A stretch of 64,000 nucleotides of DNA. Origin: Bacillus yapensis (lineage in GTDB: Bacteria > Bacillota > Bacilli > Bacillales > Cytobacillaceae). Numbering within the stretch: the stretch's first letter is position 1; each line of letters begins with the position of its first letter. The translations under genes and the position numbers were made by a program. The notes beneath the pieces were generated by a model. It did no database searches and had not been told where the DNA came from. It worked only from the letters and a program-made list of their open reading frames with translations. The stretch covers positions 23,607-87,606 of the forward strand of contig NZ_SUND01000021.1 in assembly GCF_005280205.1 (NCBI RefSeq), in the 5' to 3' direction. Positions 12,640 to 29,840 of the stretch are shown piece after piece.

Positions 12640-13263
12640 ATGCCAAAAGTAACATTGTTTAACCAAGCTGGATCACAAGTTGGAGAAGTTGAACTTAACG
12701 ATTCCATCTTCGGGATTGAGCCTAATAACCATGTGTTATTTGAAGCTGTTGTAGCTCAAAGAGCTTCTTTACGTCAAGGAACTCATAAAACAAAAATTCG
12801 TTCTGAAGTAGCTGGTGGTGGTCGTAAGCCATGGCGTCAAAAAGGAACAGGTCGTGCTCGTCAAGGTTCGATTCGTTCTCCACAATGGCGCGGAGGTGGT
12901 ACAGTATTTGGACCAGTACCTCGTAGCTATAGCTACAAATTACCTAAAAAGGTTCGTCGCTTAGCGATTAAATCTGCATTATCTTCTAAAGTATTAGAAG
13001 AAAGCATTTTAGTAATTGAAAACCTTGCTTTCGAAACTCCAAAAACAAAAGACTTCAAAGGTTTCCTAAAGGGTCTTTCTGTTGAATCTAAAGCACTAAT
13101 TGTTACTGCTAACCTTGATGAGAACGTAGCATTATCTGCTCGTAACATCCCTGGTGTAACTGTAGTAACTGCTGAAGGAATCAACGTATTGGATGTTTTA
13201 GGTCATGACAAGTTAATCATGACAAAAGCAGCGGTTGAAAAAGTAGAGGAGGTGCTTGCATAA
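12640..13263 (+). CDS. rplD: 50S ribosomal protein L4
   Basis: L4 lines the nascent peptide exit tunnel with L22. The protein is 207 aa. The tunnel loop lies around [15 protein letters not shown] (residues 66-80) and appears intact, with no resistance-type deletion. In several bacteria L4 represses its own S10 operon, but nothing in this protein proves that here. Its stop codon overlaps the rplW start by one base (TAATG), indicating translational coupling. Confidence 0.98.
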   Translation: MPKVTLFNQAGSQVGEVELNDSIFGIEPNNHVLFEAVVAQRASLRQGTHKTKIRSEVAGGGRKPWRQKGTGRARQGSIRSPQWRGGGTVFGPVPRSYSYKLPKKVRRLAIKSALSSKVLEESILVIENLAFETPKTKDFKGFLKGLSVESKALIVTANLDENVALSARNIPGVTVVTAEGINVLDVLGHDKLIMTKAAVEKVEEVLA

Positions 13264-13547
13264 TGGATGCACGCGAAATCATTAAGCGCCCCGTTATCAC
13301 TGAACGTTCAACTGACTTAATGTCTGAGAAAAAATACACATTTGAAGTTGACGTTAGAGCGAACAAAACTCAAGTTAAAGATGCTGTAGAAGAAATCTTC
13401 GGCGTTCAAGTTGAGAAAGTAAACGTTCTGAACTATAAAGGTAAATTCAAGCGTATGGGTAAATTCGGCGGTTACACTAACAAGCGTCGTAAAGCCATCG
13501 TTAAATTAACAGCAGACAGCAAAGAAATCGAATTCTTTGAGGTTTAA
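13263..13547 (+). CDS. rplW: 50S ribosomal protein L23
   Basis: L23 sits at the tunnel exit and is the docking point for trigger factor and SRP. The protein is 94 aa, beginning [16 protein letters not shown], with the typical [15 protein letters not shown] strand-helix. The ATG overlaps the rplD stop codon, and AGGAGGTG lies within the end of rplD. rplB follows after 31 bases. Confidence 0.98.
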   Translation: MDAREIIKRPVITERSTDLMSEKKYTFEVDVRANKTQVKDAVEEIFGVQVEKVNVLNYKGKFKRMGKFGGYTNKRRKAIVKLTADSKEIEFFEV

Positions 13548-13578
13548 TTCATTAAAACAAGAAGAGGAGGGAAAATAA

Positions 13579-14748
<1,170 letters not shown>

Positions 14749-14765
14749 TGAGAGGAGGCATTCTG

Positions 14766-16395
<1,630 letters not shown>

Positions 16396-16417
16396 TCTTT
16401 GAGAGGAGGTTCGCACA

Positions 16418-16681
16418 ATGAGTGAACGCAACCAACGCAAAGTTTACACTGGACGTGTTGTTTCAGACAAGATGGATAAGACGGTTACTGTTCTTGTAGA
16501 AACATACAAAAAGCATCCGTTATACGGTAAACGCGTTAAGTACTCTAAAAAGTACAAAGCTCATGATGAGCAGAACCAAGCAAAAGTTGGCGATATCGTC
16601 CGCATCATGGAAACTCGCCCACTATCCGCAACAAAACGCTTCCGTTTAGTTGAAGTAGTAGAAAAAGCTGTAATTATTTAA
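16418..16681 (+). CDS. rpsQ: 30S ribosomal protein S17
   Basis: S17 is an OB-fold protein, primary binder of the 5' domain of 16S rRNA. The protein is 87 aa, with [18 protein letters not shown] and the conserved [29 protein letters not shown] precedes the ATG. Spaced 22 bases after rpmC and 40 bases before rplN. Confidence 0.98.
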   Translation: MSERNQRKVYTGRVVSDKMDKTVTVLVETYKKHPLYGKRVKYSKKYKAHDEQNQAKVGDIVRIMETRPLSATKRFRLVEVVEKAVII

Positions 16682-16694
16682 TGATCGGAATTAG

Positions 16695-17090
<396 letters not shown>

Positions 17091-17126
17091 TTTCAAATCA
17101 AATTGCCTTTAAGGAGGTGCGAACAG

Positions 17127-17438
17127 ATGCATGTAAAAAAAGGTGATAAAGTAATGGTCATCTCTGGTAAGGATAAGGGCAAAACAGGTGTAGTTTTAGC
17201 TGCGTTCCCTAAACAAAGCCGCGTCTTAGTTGAAGGAATTAACATCGTTAAAAAGCACTCTAAGCCAAATCAATTGAATCCACAAGGTGGAATCATCAGC
17301 CAAGAGGCACCTATTCATGTATCAAACGTAATGCCAATCGATCCTAAGTCTGGTGAGCCAACTCGCGTAGGCTATAAAGTGGAAGATGGCAAGAAAGTAC
17401 GTGTTGCAAAAAAATCCGGTGAAGTTCTAGATAAATAG
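17127..17438 (+). CDS. rplX: 50S ribosomal protein L24
   Basis: L24 is an assembly initiator of the 50S subunit carrying a KOW motif. The protein is 103 aa, starting [21 protein letters not shown]. An in-frame TTG at 17103 lies ahead of AAGGAGGTGC (17111-17120), so the ATG at 17127 is used. The conserved NPQGGI and [10 protein letters not shown] segments are present. Confidence 0.97.
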   Translation: MHVKKGDKVMVISGKDKGKTGVVLAAFPKQSRVLVEGINIVKKHSKPNQLNPQGGIISQEAPIHVSNVMPIDPKSGEPTRVGYKVEDGKKVRVAKKSGEVLDK

Positions 17439-17464
17439 TTCAAAAAAGAAGGGAGGTACTATGA

Positions 17465-18004
17465 ATGAACCGCCTAAAAGACAAGTATCAAAAAGAAATT
17501 ACTCCTGCTTTAATGAGCAAGTTTAACTATAAGTCAGTTATGCAGGTACCTAAAATTGAAAAAATCGTTATCAACATGGGTGTTGGTGATGCCGTACAAA
17601 ACTCAAAAGCATTAGATAACGCTGTTGAGGAGCTAGCTACAATTACTGGTCAAAAGCCAGTTGTAACTCGCGCTAAAAAATCAATCGCTGGTTTCCGTCT
17701 TCGTGAAGGTATGCCTATCGGTGCTAAAGTTACCCTTCGCGGTGAGCGTATGTACGAATTCTTCGATAAATTAGTTTCTGTATCTTTACCACGTGTACGT
17801 GACTTCCGTGGGATTTCTAAAAAATCTTTCGATGGTCGTGGAAACTACACTCTTGGTGTAAAAGAGCAGTTAATCTTCCCTGAAATTGATTATGATAAGG
17901 TAAGTAAGGTTCGTGGTATGGATATCGTTATCGTAACTACAGCTAATACTGATGAAGAAGCACGTGAACTTTTAACTCAATTTGGAATGCCATTCCAAAA
18001 GTAG
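17465..18004 (+). CDS. rplE: 50S ribosomal protein L5
   Basis: L5 binds 5S rRNA with L18 and contacts P-site tRNA. The protein is 179 aa and starts [16 protein letters not shown]. Conserved stretches [12 protein letters not shown] and [22 protein letters not shown] are intact. GGGAGG lies upstream. It is followed by rpsN after 28 bases. Confidence 0.98.
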   Translation: MNRLKDKYQKEITPALMSKFNYKSVMQVPKIEKIVINMGVGDAVQNSKALDNAVEELATITGQKPVVTRAKKSIAGFRLREGMPIGAKVTLRGERMYEFFDKLVSVSLPRVRDFRGISKKSFDGRGNYTLGVKEQLIFPEIDYDKVSKVRGMDIVIVTTANTDEEARELLTQFGMPFQK

Positions 18005-18014
18005 TAATCGCTAA

Positions 18015-18218
<204 letters not shown>

Positions 18219-18248
18219 ACCCCATTTCTGGGAAGGAGGTAAAAAACA

Positions 18249-18647
18249 ATGGTCATGACAGATCCAATTGCAGATTTGCTAACTCGCATCCGTAATGCGA
18301 ATATGGTTCGTCACGAAAAATTAGAGGTTCCTGCTTCTAATATTAAGAAAGAGATCGCTGAAATTTTAAAGCGTGAAGGTTTCATTCGTGATGTTGAATA
18401 TATCGAGGATAACAAGCAAGGTATCATTCGTATTTTCTTAAAATACGGTGCAAACAACGAACGTGTTATCACAGGTTTAAAACGTATCAGTAAGCCTGGT
18501 CTTCGTGTTTATGCAAAAACTAACGAAGTACCACGCGTACTTAACGGACTTGGTATCGCATTAGTATCTACTTCTCAAGGCGTTCTTACAGACAAAGAAG
18601 CTCGCGCTAAACAAGTTGGCGGAGAAGTATTAGCATACGTTTGGTAA
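18249..18647 (+). CDS. rpsH: 30S ribosomal protein S8
   Basis: S8 binds the central domain of 16S rRNA and is the feedback repressor of the spc operon in E. coli. Whether it regulates here is unknown. The protein is 132 aa: [19 protein letters not shown], with the C-terminal [20 protein letters not shown] motif. GGAAGGAGG precedes the ATG. Confidence 0.98.
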   Translation: MVMTDPIADLLTRIRNANMVRHEKLEVPASNIKKEIAEILKREGFIRDVEYIEDNKQGIIRIFLKYGANNERVITGLKRISKPGLRVYAKTNEVPRVLNGLGIALVSTSQGVLTDKEARAKQVGGEVLAYVW

Positions 18648-18678
18648 TAGAGTTTCTTAAAGAATGGAGGTGCAATAA

Positions 18679-19215
18679 ATGTCTCGTGTAGGTAAAAAAC
18701 CAATTGAAATTCCAGCAGGTGTTACCGTTACTCTTAACGGAAACGTTGCAACTGTAAAAGGTCCTAAGGGTGAATTGACTCGTTCATTCAATCCTGAATT
18801 GGAAATTAAAGTGGAAGAGAACGTAATTAACGTAGTTCGTCCTTCAGAATCTAAAGAACACCGTACTATTCACGGTACAACTCGTGCGCTTCTAGCTAAC
18901 ATGGTTGAAGGTGTATCTAAAGGTTTTGAAAGAAACTTAGAGCTTATCGGTGTCGGTTACCGTGCTCAAAAACAAGGCAAAAAGCTTGTTTTAAACGTTG
19001 GTTACTCTCATCCTGTTGAGATCGATCCTGAAGAAGGTCTTGAAATCGAAGTTCCTTCTAATACAAAGGTTATTGTTAAAGGTATCAGCAAAGAGCGCGT
19101 AGGTGCTTTAGCTGCTAACATTCGTGATGTACGTCCTCCAGAGCCTTACAAAGGTAAAGGGATCCGTTACGAAGGCGAATTTGTTCGTCGTAAAGAAGGT
19201 AAAACAGGTAAGTAA
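18679..19215 (+). CDS. rplF: 50S ribosomal protein L6
   Basis: L6 has two homologous domains and lies near the factor-binding site by the sarcin-ricin loop. The protein is 178 aa, starting [15 protein letters not shown]. The signature [15 protein letters not shown] near the C-terminus is present. ATGGAGGTG precedes the ATG. Confidence 0.98.
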   Translation: MSRVGKKPIEIPAGVTVTLNGNVATVKGPKGELTRSFNPELEIKVEENVINVVRPSESKEHRTIHGTTRALLANMVEGVSKGFERNLELIGVGYRAQKQGKKLVLNVGYSHPVEIDPEEGLEIEVPSNTKVIVKGISKERVGALAANIRDVRPPEPYKGKGIRYEGEFVRRKEGKTGK

Positions 19216-19247
19216 TGCCGCGTAGGTAAACGAAAGGAGTGACCTAA

Positions 19248-20134
<887 letters not shown>

Positions 20135-20147
20135 GGGGGGAAAGCAA

Positions 20148-20330
20148 ATGGCTAACAAATTAGAAATTACCCTCACTCGCAGTGTAATTGGTCGCCCACA
20201 GGATCAAAAGGATACTGTTAAAGCATTAGGCTTACGCAAAATGCATCAAACAGTTGAGAAAAATGATAATCCTGCTATCCGTGGAATGATCAACAAAGTT
20301 GCTCACTTAGTAACGGTTAAAGAAATATAA
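20148..20330 (+). CDS. rpmD: 50S ribosomal protein L30
   Basis: L30 is a small alpha-beta protein on the 50S subunit near 5S rRNA. The protein is 60 aa: [20 protein letters not shown], with the family motif [21 protein letters not shown] lies 8 bases upstream. It sits 13 bases after rpsE and 32 bases before rplO. Confidence 0.97.
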   Translation: MANKLEITLTRSVIGRPQDQKDTVKALGLRKMHQTVEKNDNPAIRGMINKVAHLVTVKEI

Positions 20331-20362
20331 TTCAATTCTTCTTCAAATAAGGAGGTGCCAAC

Positions 20363-20803
20363 ATGAAACTTCATGAATTAAAACCTGCAGAAGGATCTCG
20401 TCACGAGCGCAAGCGCAAAGGACGCGGTATTGGTTCTGGTAACGGTAAAACTGCTGGTAAAGGTCATAAAGGTCAAAATGCTCGTTCAGGCGGTGGCGTA
20501 CGTCCAGGCTTCGAGGGTGGTCAAACACCTTTATTCAGACGTTTACCGAAGCGCGGCTTTACAAACATCAACCGTAAAGAATTCGCTATCGTTAACCTTG
20601 ATACGTTGAATCGCTTTGAAGACGGAACAGAAGTTACTCCAGAACTTCTTGTTGAAACAGGTGTCGTAAGCAAAGAGTTAGCAGGAATCAAGATTCTTGC
20701 TAAAGGGAAGTTAGAGAAAAAGCTTACAGTGAAAGCTCATAAATTCTCCTCTGCTGCGAAGGAAGCTATTGAAGCTGCCGGCGGTAACATCGAGGTGATT
20801 TAA
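20363..20803 (+). CDS. rplO: 50S ribosomal protein L15
   Basis: L15 is a late-assembly 50S protein with a long N-terminal extension into rRNA. The protein is 146 aa. The Gly/Arg-rich start ([20 protein letters not shown]) and the [18 protein letters not shown] segment are typical. AAGGAGGTG precedes the ATG. Its stop codon overlaps the secY start by one base (TAATG). Confidence 0.98.
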   Translation: MKLHELKPAEGSRHERKRKGRGIGSGNGKTAGKGHKGQNARSGGGVRPGFEGGQTPLFRRLPKRGFTNINRKEFAIVNLDTLNRFEDGTEVTPELLVETGVVSKELAGIKILAKGKLEKKLTVKAHKFSSAAKEAIEAAGGNIEVI

Positions 20804-22095
20804 TGTTTCAGACAATCTCCAATTTTATGCGCGTGGGTGATATAAGACGAAAAATCATATTCACCCTTTTAATGTTGATTGTATTCCGTATTGGTACGTT
20901 TATTCCTGTTCCAGGAGTAGATGCTGATGTATTAAAAGCACAAGACGAACTAAGTGTATTTGGGGTTCTAAATACATTTGGTGGAGGCGCACTCTTAAAC
21001 TTCTCCATTTTAGCAATGGGCATCATGCCGTATATCACGGCATCGATTATCATCCAATTGTTACAAATGGATGTTGTTCCGAAGTTCACGGAATGGTCTA
21101 AGCAAGGAGAAGTGGGTCGTCGTAAGCTAGCGCAGTTTACTCGCTATTTTACAATCGTACTTGGTTTTATTCAGGCATTAGGTATGTCTTATGGATTCAA
21201 TAACCTTGCTGGCGGAATGTTAATTCATAACCCAGGTATCGCATCTTATTTGCTAATTGCTACTGTATTAACAGCTGGTACAGCGTTTTTGATGTGGTTA
21301 GGGGAGCAGATTACATCTAAAGGTGTAGGAAACGGAATCTCGATTATTATCTTTGCTGGTATCGTTGCAGGAATTCCTTCAACATTAAACCAAATTTATG
21401 CTCAACAATTTGAAGATGCTGGAGACCAGCTATTCATCCGTATTATCACAATGTTACTTCTTTTAGTAGCCGTGGTTGCAATTGTTGTGGGAGTTATTTT
21501 CGTTAACCAAGCGTTACGTAAAATCCCAATTCAATATGCAAAGCGTATGGTAGCAGGGCGTATGCCTTCTGGTCAGACATCCCATTTACCGTTAAAAGTA
21601 AATGCTGCTGGTGTTATTCCTGTTATCTTTGCCATTTCCTTTATTGTAACACCAACAACAATTGTTCAATTCTTTGATCAAAATGATGTTACATTATGGA
21701 TTCAAAGAGTGTTTGATTACACACAACCAATCGGTATGGTTATATATAGTGCATTAATTATTGCATTCGCATATTTCTATGCCTTCATTCAAGTCAACCC
21801 TGAACAGGTTGCTGAAAACCTGAAAAAACAGGGTGGTTATGTTCCAGGTATTCGTCCAGGGAAGAATACACAGGAATACTTAACTCGTGTCTTATATCGT
21901 TTAACATTAGTTGGTTCGATTTTCTTAGCAGCAATTGCCATTTTACCGGTGTTCTTCGTAAAATTTGCCGGTTTACCACAATCTGCACAAATCGGCGGTA
22001 CAAGTTTGCTCATCGTAATTGGTGTAGCACTTGAGACGATGAAGCAGCTTGAATCTCAGCTTGTTAAACGTCACTATAAAGGTTTCATTAAATAA
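20803..22095 (+). CDS. secY: Preprotein translocase subunit SecY
   Basis: SecY is the channel subunit of the SecYEG translocon in the cytoplasmic membrane. The protein is 430 aa with ten predicted transmembrane segments. The N-terminal [10 protein letters not shown] (plug region follows), a [16 protein letters not shown] segment and the cytoplasmic [22 protein letters not shown] loop are recognisable. The start overlaps the rplO stop codon, with AGGTG within rplO. A hairpin follows before adk. Confidence 0.98.
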   Translation: MFQTISNFMRVGDIRRKIIFTLLMLIVFRIGTFIPVPGVDADVLKAQDELSVFGVLNTFGGGALLNFSILAMGIMPYITASIIIQLLQMDVVPKFTEWSKQGEVGRRKLAQFTRYFTIVLGFIQALGMSYGFNNLAGGMLIHNPGIASYLLIATVLTAGTAFLMWLGEQITSKGVGNGISIIIFAGIVAGIPSTLNQIYAQQFEDAGDQLFIRIITMLLLLVAVVAIVVGVIFVNQALRKIPIQYAKRMVAGRMPSGQTSHLPLKVNAAGVIPVIFAISFIVTPTTIVQFFDQNDVTLWIQRVFDYTQPIGMVIYSALIIAFAYFYAFIQVNPEQVAENLKKQGGYVPGIRPGKNTQEYLTRVLYRLTLVGSIFLAAIAILPVFFVKFAGLPQSAQIGGTSLLIVIGVALETMKQLESQLVKRHYKGFIK

Positions 22096-22097
22096 TT

Positions 22098-22131
22098 CGG
22101 TTGTGGGGACGCTAGGTTCCCATACCGTTTT
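22098..22131 (+). terminator. Weak attenuator-like hairpin between secY and adk
   Basis: A stem of about 11 bp with one bulge (22098-22109 with 22117-22127) is followed by TTTTA. The tail is too short for full termination, and adk lies only 25 bases further. I read it as a partial attenuator or processing site. Confidence 0.35.
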
Positions 22132-22139
22132 AGCCTTAA

Positions 22140-23548
<1,409 letters not shown>

Positions 23549-23562
23549 AATCAGGTGATTTT

Positions 23563-23850
23563 ATGGTTGGTTACGATTCACGTCCAGAATTAGGGCAAAT
23601 AGTCTTAATTTCTCACGGACGAGACGCAGGTCAGTATGCTATAATAGTAGGGTTGTTAGACAATCGGTTTGTTTTTCTGGCTGACGGTGATAAAAAGAAA
23701 TTTGATCAACCGAAGAAGAAGAATCTACTACATCTTAAGCTTATTGATTTTGTATCTCCAGAAGTTCAAAGAAGTTTATTAGAAACCGGTCGCGTAACTA
23801 ACGGAAAACTCCGATATGCATTAAATAAGTTTGAATCAATGAATAAGTGA
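23563..23850 (+). CDS. ybzG: KOW-domain RNA-binding protein (L14e-like)
   Basis: A 95-aa protein with a KOW motif ([20 protein letters not shown], residues 11-30), resembling the archaeal/eukaryotic L14e family and YbzG of B. subtilis. The ATG at 23563 follows AGGTGA. The tail [13 protein letters not shown] is typical of the bacterial version. It lies between map and infA, and association with the ribosome is inferred from family and position only. Confidence 0.88.
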   Translation: MVGYDSRPELGQIVLISHGRDAGQYAIIVGLLDNRFVFLADGDKKKFDQPKKKNLLHLKLIDFVSPEVQRSLLETGRVTNGKLRYALNKFESMNK

Positions 23851-23897
23851 GATTTTCACTTCGTGTAAAATCTTAATTTAGAAGGGAGTCAAGTTCG

Positions 23898-24116
23898 ATG
23901 GCGAAAGATGATGTAATTGAAATTGAAGGTACAGTACTTGAAACTTTGCCAAATGCAATGTTTAAGGTAGAATTAGAAAATGGTCATACTGTTTTGGCTC
24001 ATGTTTCTGGTAAAATCCGTATGCACTTCATCCGCATTTTACCTGGAGACAAAGTAACTGTTGAGCTATCTCCATATGACTTAACACGCGGAAGAATTAC
24101 TTATCGCTTTAAATAG
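23898..24116 (+). CDS. infA: Translation initiation factor IF-1
   Basis: IF-1 occupies the A site during initiation. The protein is 72 aa, a single OB fold: [22 protein letters not shown], with [24 protein letters not shown] in two parts. AAGGGAG precedes the ATG. rpmJ follows after 36 bases. Confidence 0.98.
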   Translation: MAKDDVIEIEGTVLETLPNAMFKVELENGHTVLAHVSGKIRMHFIRILPGDKVTVELSPYDLTRGRITYRFK

Positions 24117-24266
<150 letters not shown>

Positions 24267-24287
24267 TATTAAGGAGGTGCGCATATA

Positions 24288-24653
24288 ATGGCACGTATTG
24301 CTGGTGTAGACGTCCCACGTGAAAAACGTGTAGTGATTTCTCTAACATACATCTATGGTATTGGTAAAAGTACAGCACAAAAGGTTTTAGCTGATGCTGG
24401 TGTTTCTGAAAACACTCGTGTTCGCGATTTAACTGAGGATGAATTAAACAAAATCCGTGAAATTATCGACAAGTTAAAGGTTGAAGGTGACCTTCGTCGT
24501 GAAATTTCTTTAAACATCAAACGCTTAATGGAGATCGGAAGCTTCCGTGGTCTTCGTCATCGTCGTGGTTTACCTGTTCGCGGTCAAAACACTAAGAACA
24601 ACGCTCGTACTCGTAAAGGCCCACGTAAAACTGTAGCTAACAAGAAGAAATAA
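24288..24653 (+). CDS. rpsM: 30S ribosomal protein S13
   Basis: S13 in the 30S head contacts P-site tRNA and bridges to the 50S subunit. The protein is 121 aa: [21 protein letters not shown]. The helix-turn-helix-like core and the basic tail [20 protein letters not shown] are present. AAGGAGGTGC precedes the ATG. rpsK follows after 22 bases. Confidence 0.98.
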   Translation: MARIAGVDVPREKRVVISLTYIYGIGKSTAQKVLADAGVSENTRVRDLTEDELNKIREIIDKLKVEGDLRREISLNIKRLMEIGSFRGLRHRRGLPVRGQNTKNNARTRKGPRKTVANKKK

Positions 24654-24675
24654 TCGGTAAAGGAGGTTACTTTAA

Positions 24676-25065
<390 letters not shown>

Positions 25066-25271
25066 TTTTTCTGTATAGAATTTAAATCCCTGTCTATAAT
25101 GGGAAAAGGTAAGATATTTTCACTTTGGTGAAAAATCTGCGATACTAATTTTTTTCTGAATAAATACAGAATCATTAATCCAGTTGTTGTGCACAATCGG
25201 GAACGTATACAGGGGGAATTTCAGTTAAGGTTTTAACTGAGATTTCGACGTTTTGAAGGAGGGTATATTTG
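25066..25271 (+). other. rpsK-rpoA intergenic leader
   Basis: A 206-base spacer, long for this operon. It contains an ATTTTCAC/GTGAAAAaT inverted repeat near 25113-25131 and an 8-bp perfect repeat TCAGTTAA/TTAACTGA (about 25222-25242), then AAGGAGGG for rpoA. No open reading frame or clear promoter is visible. The hairpins may influence rpoA expression. Confidence 0.45.
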
Positions 25272-26216
25272 ATGATCGAAATAGAAAAACCAAAAATCGA
25301 AACGGTTGAGATCAGCGATGATGCAAAGTATGGGAAGTTCGTCGTAGAACCACTTGAGCGTGGATATGGTACTACTTTGGGTAACTCCTTACGTCGTATC
25401 CTATTATCGTCACTCCCAGGTGCCGCTGTCACATCGATTCAAGCTGACGGGGTACTTCATGAGTTTCAAACAATTGAAGGCGTCGTTGAAGATGTTACAT
25501 CTGTCATTCTTAATATTAAGAAGCTTGCCCTTAAGATCTACTCTGATGAGGAGAAGACTCTTGAGATTGACGTGCAAGGTGAAGGTGTTGTAACAGCAGC
25601 CGATATTACTCATGATAGTGATGTTGAGATTCTGAATCCAGATCTTCACATTGCGACCCTTGGTAAGAATGGTAACTTGCGTATGCGATTAACGGCAAGA
25701 CGTGGTCGAGGTTATACGCCTGCTGATCAAAACAAGAGAGAAGATCAACCGATCGGTGTTATTCCAATCGATTCTATCTATACTCCTGTTTCACGTGTTT
25801 CTTTCCAAGTTGAAAACACACGTGTTGGTCAAATGACAAACTATGACAAATTAACCCTCGATGTTTGGACTGACGGAAGTACAGGTCCACAGGATGCGAT
25901 TGCTCTAGGTGCAAAGATTTTCACTGAGCATTTAAACATCTTCGTTGGTTTAACTGATGAAGCACAAAATGCTGAAATCATGGTCGAAAAAGAAGAAGAT
26001 CAAAAAGAAAAAGTTCTTGAGATGACAATTGAGGAACTAGATTTATCTGTTCGTTCATATAACTGCTTAAAGCGTGCTGGTATCAACACTGTTCAGGAAT
26101 TAGCTAATAAGACTGAAGAAGATATGATGAAGGTACGTAATTTAGGACGTAAATCTCTTGAAGAAGTAAAACATAAATTAGAGGAGCTTGGACTAGGCTT
26201 ACGTAAGGATGACTGA
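25272..26216 (+). CDS. rpoA: RNA polymerase alpha subunit
   Basis: The alpha dimer scaffolds RNA polymerase assembly, and its C-terminal domain contacts UP elements and activators. The protein is 314 aa. The N-terminal domain carries [21 protein letters not shown] linker at about residues 228-245 leads to the CTD ([20 protein letters not shown] ... [12 protein letters not shown]). The start is the ATG at 25272, 8 bases after AAGGAGGG. The in-frame TTG at 25269 is too close to the Shine-Dalgarno. Confidence 0.98.
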   Translation: MIEIEKPKIETVEISDDAKYGKFVVEPLERGYGTTLGNSLRRILLSSLPGAAVTSIQADGVLHEFQTIEGVVEDVTSVILNIKKLALKIYSDEEKTLEIDVQGEGVVTAADITHDSDVEILNPDLHIATLGKNGNLRMRLTARRGRGYTPADQNKREDQPIGVIPIDSIYTPVSRVSFQVENTRVGQMTNYDKLTLDVWTDGSTGPQDAIALGAKIFTEHLNIFVGLTDEAQNAEIMVEKEEDQKEKVLEMTIEELDLSVRSYNCLKRAGINTVQELANKTEEDMMKVRNLGRKSLEEVKHKLEELGLGLRKDD

Positions 26217-26255
26217 TTAGTTGCCCGTGTGTAGGACAAACCCAAGAACTGATGA

Positions 26256-26642
<387 letters not shown>

Positions 26643-26657
26643 TATCATTTTCTAACA

Positions 26658-26704
26658 ACAAGGGCATGGGACAGTTTGAACAGAACGTGTTCATGTCCTT
26701 GTTT
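26658..26704 (+). terminator. Terminator-like hairpin after rplQ
   Basis: An 11-bp stem (26658-26668 with 26692-26702, one G-U) has a nested GAACA/TGTTC inner stem and a short U-containing tail. It lies 15 bases after the rplQ stop codon and is the likely end of the ribosomal transcript, with modest efficiency. Confidence 0.6.
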
Positions 26705-26963
26705 ACTATCACCGCCTTTTTAAGGATTTAAGCCAACACTGAGTGTTATGATGAGCATGCATTGGATTATTATTATAACGCGCTGGACCGATTTTTATGA
26801 GTCTTGCGTGCGCGTGTCTCGTCTAGCTCATGCACCTCTTTTATGACGATAAAAGAGGTGCAGGCTTTATTTCAAATTTTGAGCCAAATGGGAGACATTT
26901 GCTTTAAAAGAATATTGCTATCATTTTTGTTTTTAATTTTATAATGTCTTCGATTAAAACAGG
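26705..26963. other. Gene-free region with a 14-bp perfect hairpin
   Basis: No coding sequence is supported. A perfect 14-bp inverted repeat (26831-26844 with 26849-26862, loop GACG) is followed by GGCTTTATTT, so it could act as a second, weaker terminator. The rest is AT-rich without a feature I can name. Confidence 0.5.
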
Positions 26964-26990
26964 CTCGCCAAATGGCGAGTTTTCTTTTTT
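26964..26990 (+). terminator. Intrinsic terminator upstream of array B
   Basis: CTCGCC/GGCGAG stem (26964-26969 with 26974-26979), AAAT loop, then TTTTCTTTTTT. A good intrinsic terminator with no gene of its own directly upstream, so it either backs up the rplQ terminators or belongs to a lost gene. Confidence 0.7.
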
Positions 26991-27011
26991 ATATGGGGTA
27001 ATTGAATTTGG

Positions 27012-27237
27012 TTCTCGCAATTTGTTTTCATAAGGACGGAACTGATTAGATTCTAACAAAAGATGTCTTTATGAGCGGTTCATGCGGACAGTATCGACTG
27101 GATTCTTACAAAAGTTGTCTTTATGACCGGTGCATGTGGACAGAATTGGGTGGATTCATGTAAATGATGTCTTTATGAACACCCCATACGGACACTAATG
27201 GAGAAAATCGATTAAATTATGTCTTCATGAATGAACT
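27012..27237 (+). repeat. 52-bp-period palindromic tandem repeat, array B (4 units)
   Basis: TGTC anchors occur at 27064, 27116, 27168 and 27220, exactly 52 bases apart. Three complete 27-base imperfect palindromes TGTC(TTTATGA...TCATGCG)GACA lie at 27064-27090, 27116-27142 and 27168-27194, separated by 25-base spacers. Flanking half-palindromes are at 27027-27038 and 27220-27231. The spacers are related to one another (GATTC..ACAAAAG core), so they are not independent. It is the same family as array A, with the two arm types swapped, meaning opposite orientation. Confidence 0.87.
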
Positions 27238-27351
27238 AAAACAACTTTTTGAAAACGGCTAGTATCGATCACCATTAAAAAAATGGTATAGTAGATTTCG
27301 TTAAGAGATTAGAATAGATTAGTGAAGCAGAGCTGAGAGGAGGACGACATA

Positions 27352-28191
27352 ATGAAAAATCCGGTTGTGACGATAGAGAATGTATCCTTTAAATATGACG
27401 GGCAGGAACAGTATGCTCTTAAGGATGTATCCTTTCAAATATATGATGACGAATGGTTAGCGATTGTGGGCCATAATGGCTCAGGGAAATCGACACTAGC
27501 CAAGCTATTAAACGGGCTCCAATTTCCTGAAGAAGGTCGTATCCAAATAGGTGGTATCGATTTAACAGAAGAGACGGTATGGGATATCAGGAAATTAATT
27601 GGAATGGTTTTTCAAAACCCTGACAATCAATTTGTTGGAACGACGGTACAGGATGATGTGGCTTTTGGTTTAGAAAATAACGGGATTCCCCGTGAAGATA
27701 TGGTGGAGCGTGTGCAGAGCTCTTTGAAGAGTGTTAAAATGGAGCAATTTCTTGATCAAGAGCCGCACCATTTATCAGGTGGACAAAAGCAAAGAGTCGC
27801 GATCGCAGGTGTAATCGCACTACGTCCCAAAATCATCGTCTTAGATGAAGCAACATCCATGCTCGACCCACGTGGACGAGAAGAGGTATTAGATACAATT
27901 AGACAGTTGAAAAATGATCATCAAATGACGGTTATTTCCATTACCCATGATTTAGAGGAAGCTGCCAAGGCGGATCGAATCATCGTAATGAACGGTGGGG
28001 AGCTTTACCGTGAAGGTACCCCTGAAGAGATTTTTCAAATGGACGAAGAATTGGTGAAGCTAGGGTTGGACATTCCATTCCCTGTGAAAATGAGCAAAAT
28101 GTTAAAAGCGAAAGGCATTCCTTTAAATAAGCATTATTTATCTGAGGAAGAGTTGGTGACACAATTATGGACATCTCACTCCAACAAGTAG
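27352..28191 (+). CDS. ecfA1: ECF transporter ATPase EcfA1
   Basis: ATP-binding subunit of the energy-coupling-factor module that powers vitamin uptake with exchangeable S components. The protein is 279 aa. Walker [10 protein letters not shown] is near residues 43-51, the Q-loop is in VFQNPDNQ, the signature is LSGGQKQR and Walker B is IIVLDEAT. The C-terminal region is the ECF-type extension that contacts EcfT. The ATG follows GAGGAGGACG. Its end overlaps ecfA2 by 25 bases. Confidence 0.97.
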   Translation: MKNPVVTIENVSFKYDGQEQYALKDVSFQIYDDEWLAIVGHNGSGKSTLAKLLNGLQFPEEGRIQIGGIDLTEETVWDIRKLIGMVFQNPDNQFVGTTVQDDVAFGLENNGIPREDMVERVQSSLKSVKMEQFLDQEPHHLSGGQKQRVAIAGVIALRPKIIVLDEATSMLDPRGREEVLDTIRQLKNDHQMTVISITHDLEEAAKADRIIVMNGGELYREGTPEEIFQMDEELVKLGLDIPFPVKMSKMLKAKGIPLNKHYLSEEELVTQLWTSHSNK

Positions 28192-29036
28192 AATATCGTT
28201 ACCAAGCCAATTCACCATTTGAACGTCTTGCTATTCAAAATGTCTCAATTGATATTCCGTCTGGAACGTATTTGGCGATTATTGGCCATACAGGTTCAGG
28301 GAAATCAACGATTTTACAACATCTCAACGCGATTTTACGACCAACCGAGGGGAAGGTTGTCATCGGCGATCGTGAGGTCACGAATGCGAAGAAGCAGAAG
28401 AATTTGAAGGAAATCCGCAAACGTGTCGGGATTGTTTTTCAGTTTCCTGAGCACCAGTTGTTTGAAGAAACAGTGGAAAAAGATATCTGCTTCGGTCCAA
28501 TGAATTTTGGGGTATCTGAAGCAGATGCTAAGGTTCGTGCACGAAAAGCGATTAAACAAGTCGGTCTTTCTGAAGAGATTCTACAGAAGTCCCCATTTGA
28601 CCTATCTGGTGGACAAATGAGACGTGTAGCGATTGCGGGGGTACTTGCAATGGAGCCTGACGTTATCGTCCTAGATGAGCCGACTGCAGGGCTTGACCCA
28701 CGTGGCCGTAAAGAAATTATGGATATGTTTTATCAGCTCCATAAGGAAAGAAACTTATCGACTGTGCTTGTGACGCATAGTATGGAGGATGCATCTCAGT
28801 ATGCGGACCAAATTGTTATTATGCATCAAGGGCAGGTTTATAAAAAAGGCACCCCTCGCGAGATTTTTCATTCGCCAGATGGCTTAATTGAGCTTGGTTT
28901 GGATGTGCCAGAGGTCGTTCGATTCCAACAAAAGCTTGAAGCAGCCTTCAAGACAAAACTCGCAAAAACATGTATTACATTGGACGAGCTGACGGATGAA
29001 ATTGATCAGCTTTTTAAAAGGGGTGAGCCAAAATGA
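28167..29036 (+). CDS. ecfA2: ECF transporter ATPase EcfA2
   Basis: Second ATPase of the ECF module, 289 aa. Walker [23 protein letters not shown]-loop, LSGGQMRR signature and [13 protein letters not shown]alker B are all complete, so both ATP sites of the EcfA1-A2 pair look competent. It overlaps ecfA1 by 25 bases and ecfT by four, implying translational coupling and fixed stoichiometry. Confidence 0.97.
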   Translation: MDISLQQVEYRYQANSPFERLAIQNVSIDIPSGTYLAIIGHTGSGKSTILQHLNAILRPTEGKVVIGDREVTNAKKQKNLKEIRKRVGIVFQFPEHQLFEETVEKDICFGPMNFGVSEADAKVRARKAIKQVGLSEEILQKSPFDLSGGQMRRVAIAGVLAMEPDVIVLDEPTAGLDPRGRKEIMDMFYQLHKERNLSTVLVTHSMEDASQYADQIVIMHQGQVYKKGTPREIFHSPDGLIELGLDVPEVVRFQQKLEAAFKTKLAKTCITLDELTDEIDQLFKRGEPK

Positions 29037-29830
29037 TGGAAAAAATGATTTTTGGTCGCTATATACCTGCTGAGTCACCGTTGCATCGAATGGATCCAAG
29101 GTCAAAAATATTGCTCGTGTTCCTATTTGTTTGTGTGGTTTTTATTGCGAATAACGCGATCACCTACGGGCTATTAGCGGTCTATACGTTCCTAATGGTG
29201 CTTTCCTCAAAGGTGCCGATTCGCTTCATTTTGGGCGGTCTCAGAATCGTTCTGTGGCTCGTGTTGTTTACGCTCGTGCTCCATCTCTTTTTCACAAAAG
29301 AAGGAGACGTGCTATTTCAATGGGGGAGCATTTCGATTTATGAAGGAGGCTTGAAGCAAGGGATATTTATTTCCGTGCGATTCTTCCTGCTTATCTTGAT
29401 GACGTCCTTATTAACGTTAACGACGACGCCAATTGAGATTACCGATGGAATTGAAGTGTTGTTAGATCCGTTGAAAAAAATAAAATTCCCCGTCCATGAG
29501 TTAGCATTAATGATGTCGATTTCCTTACGTTTCATTCCAACGCTAATGGAGGAAACGGATAAAATTATGAAGGCGCAGACGGCAAGAGGCGTTGAATTTT
29601 CCGGAGGACCGATTAAGGACCGCGTGAAGGCAATTATTCCTTTATTAATTCCATTATTCATTGGCTCATTTAAGCGAGCAGAAGAGCTAGCTACAGCGAT
29701 GGAGGCAAGAGGTTATCGAGGCGGAGAAGGACGAACGAAATATCGTCAGCTTCGCTGGGGCTTTGTAGACACGGTTATGCTTCTTATCCTTGCTTTTGTA
29801 ACGGCGGCTCTAGTATTATTCCGATCTTAG
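29033..29830 (+). CDS. ecfT: ECF transporter transmembrane subunit EcfT
   Basis: Membrane scaffold that couples EcfA1/A2 to substrate-specific S proteins. The protein is 265 aa (or 264 from the adjacent ATG at 29036). N-terminal [15 protein letters not shown] is typical, followed by several hydrophobic segments. Two Ala-Arg-Gly coupling motifs ([15 protein letters not shown]) sit in the cytoplasmic helices that insert in the ATPases. No S component gene is in the window. Confidence 0.96.
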   Translation: MMEKMIFGRYIPAESPLHRMDPRSKILLVFLFVCVVFIANNAITYGLLAVYTFLMVLSSKVPIRFILGGLRIVLWLVLFTLVLHLFFTKEGDVLFQWGSISIYEGGLKQGIFISVRFFLLILMTSLLTLTTTPIEITDGIEVLLDPLKKIKFPVHELALMMSISLRFIPTLMEETDKIMKAQTARGVEFSGGPIKDRVKAIIPLLIPLFIGSFKRAEELATAMEARGYRGGEGRTKYRQLRWGFVDTVMLLILAFVTAALVLFRS

Positions 29831-29840
29831 GAGAGAGTAT

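Noticed and set aside
27249..27292. TTGAAA ... TATAGT as the ecfA1 promoter
   Set aside because: The spacing is 32 bases, far from 17. The -10-like TATAGT has no suitable -35, so no promoter is claimed.
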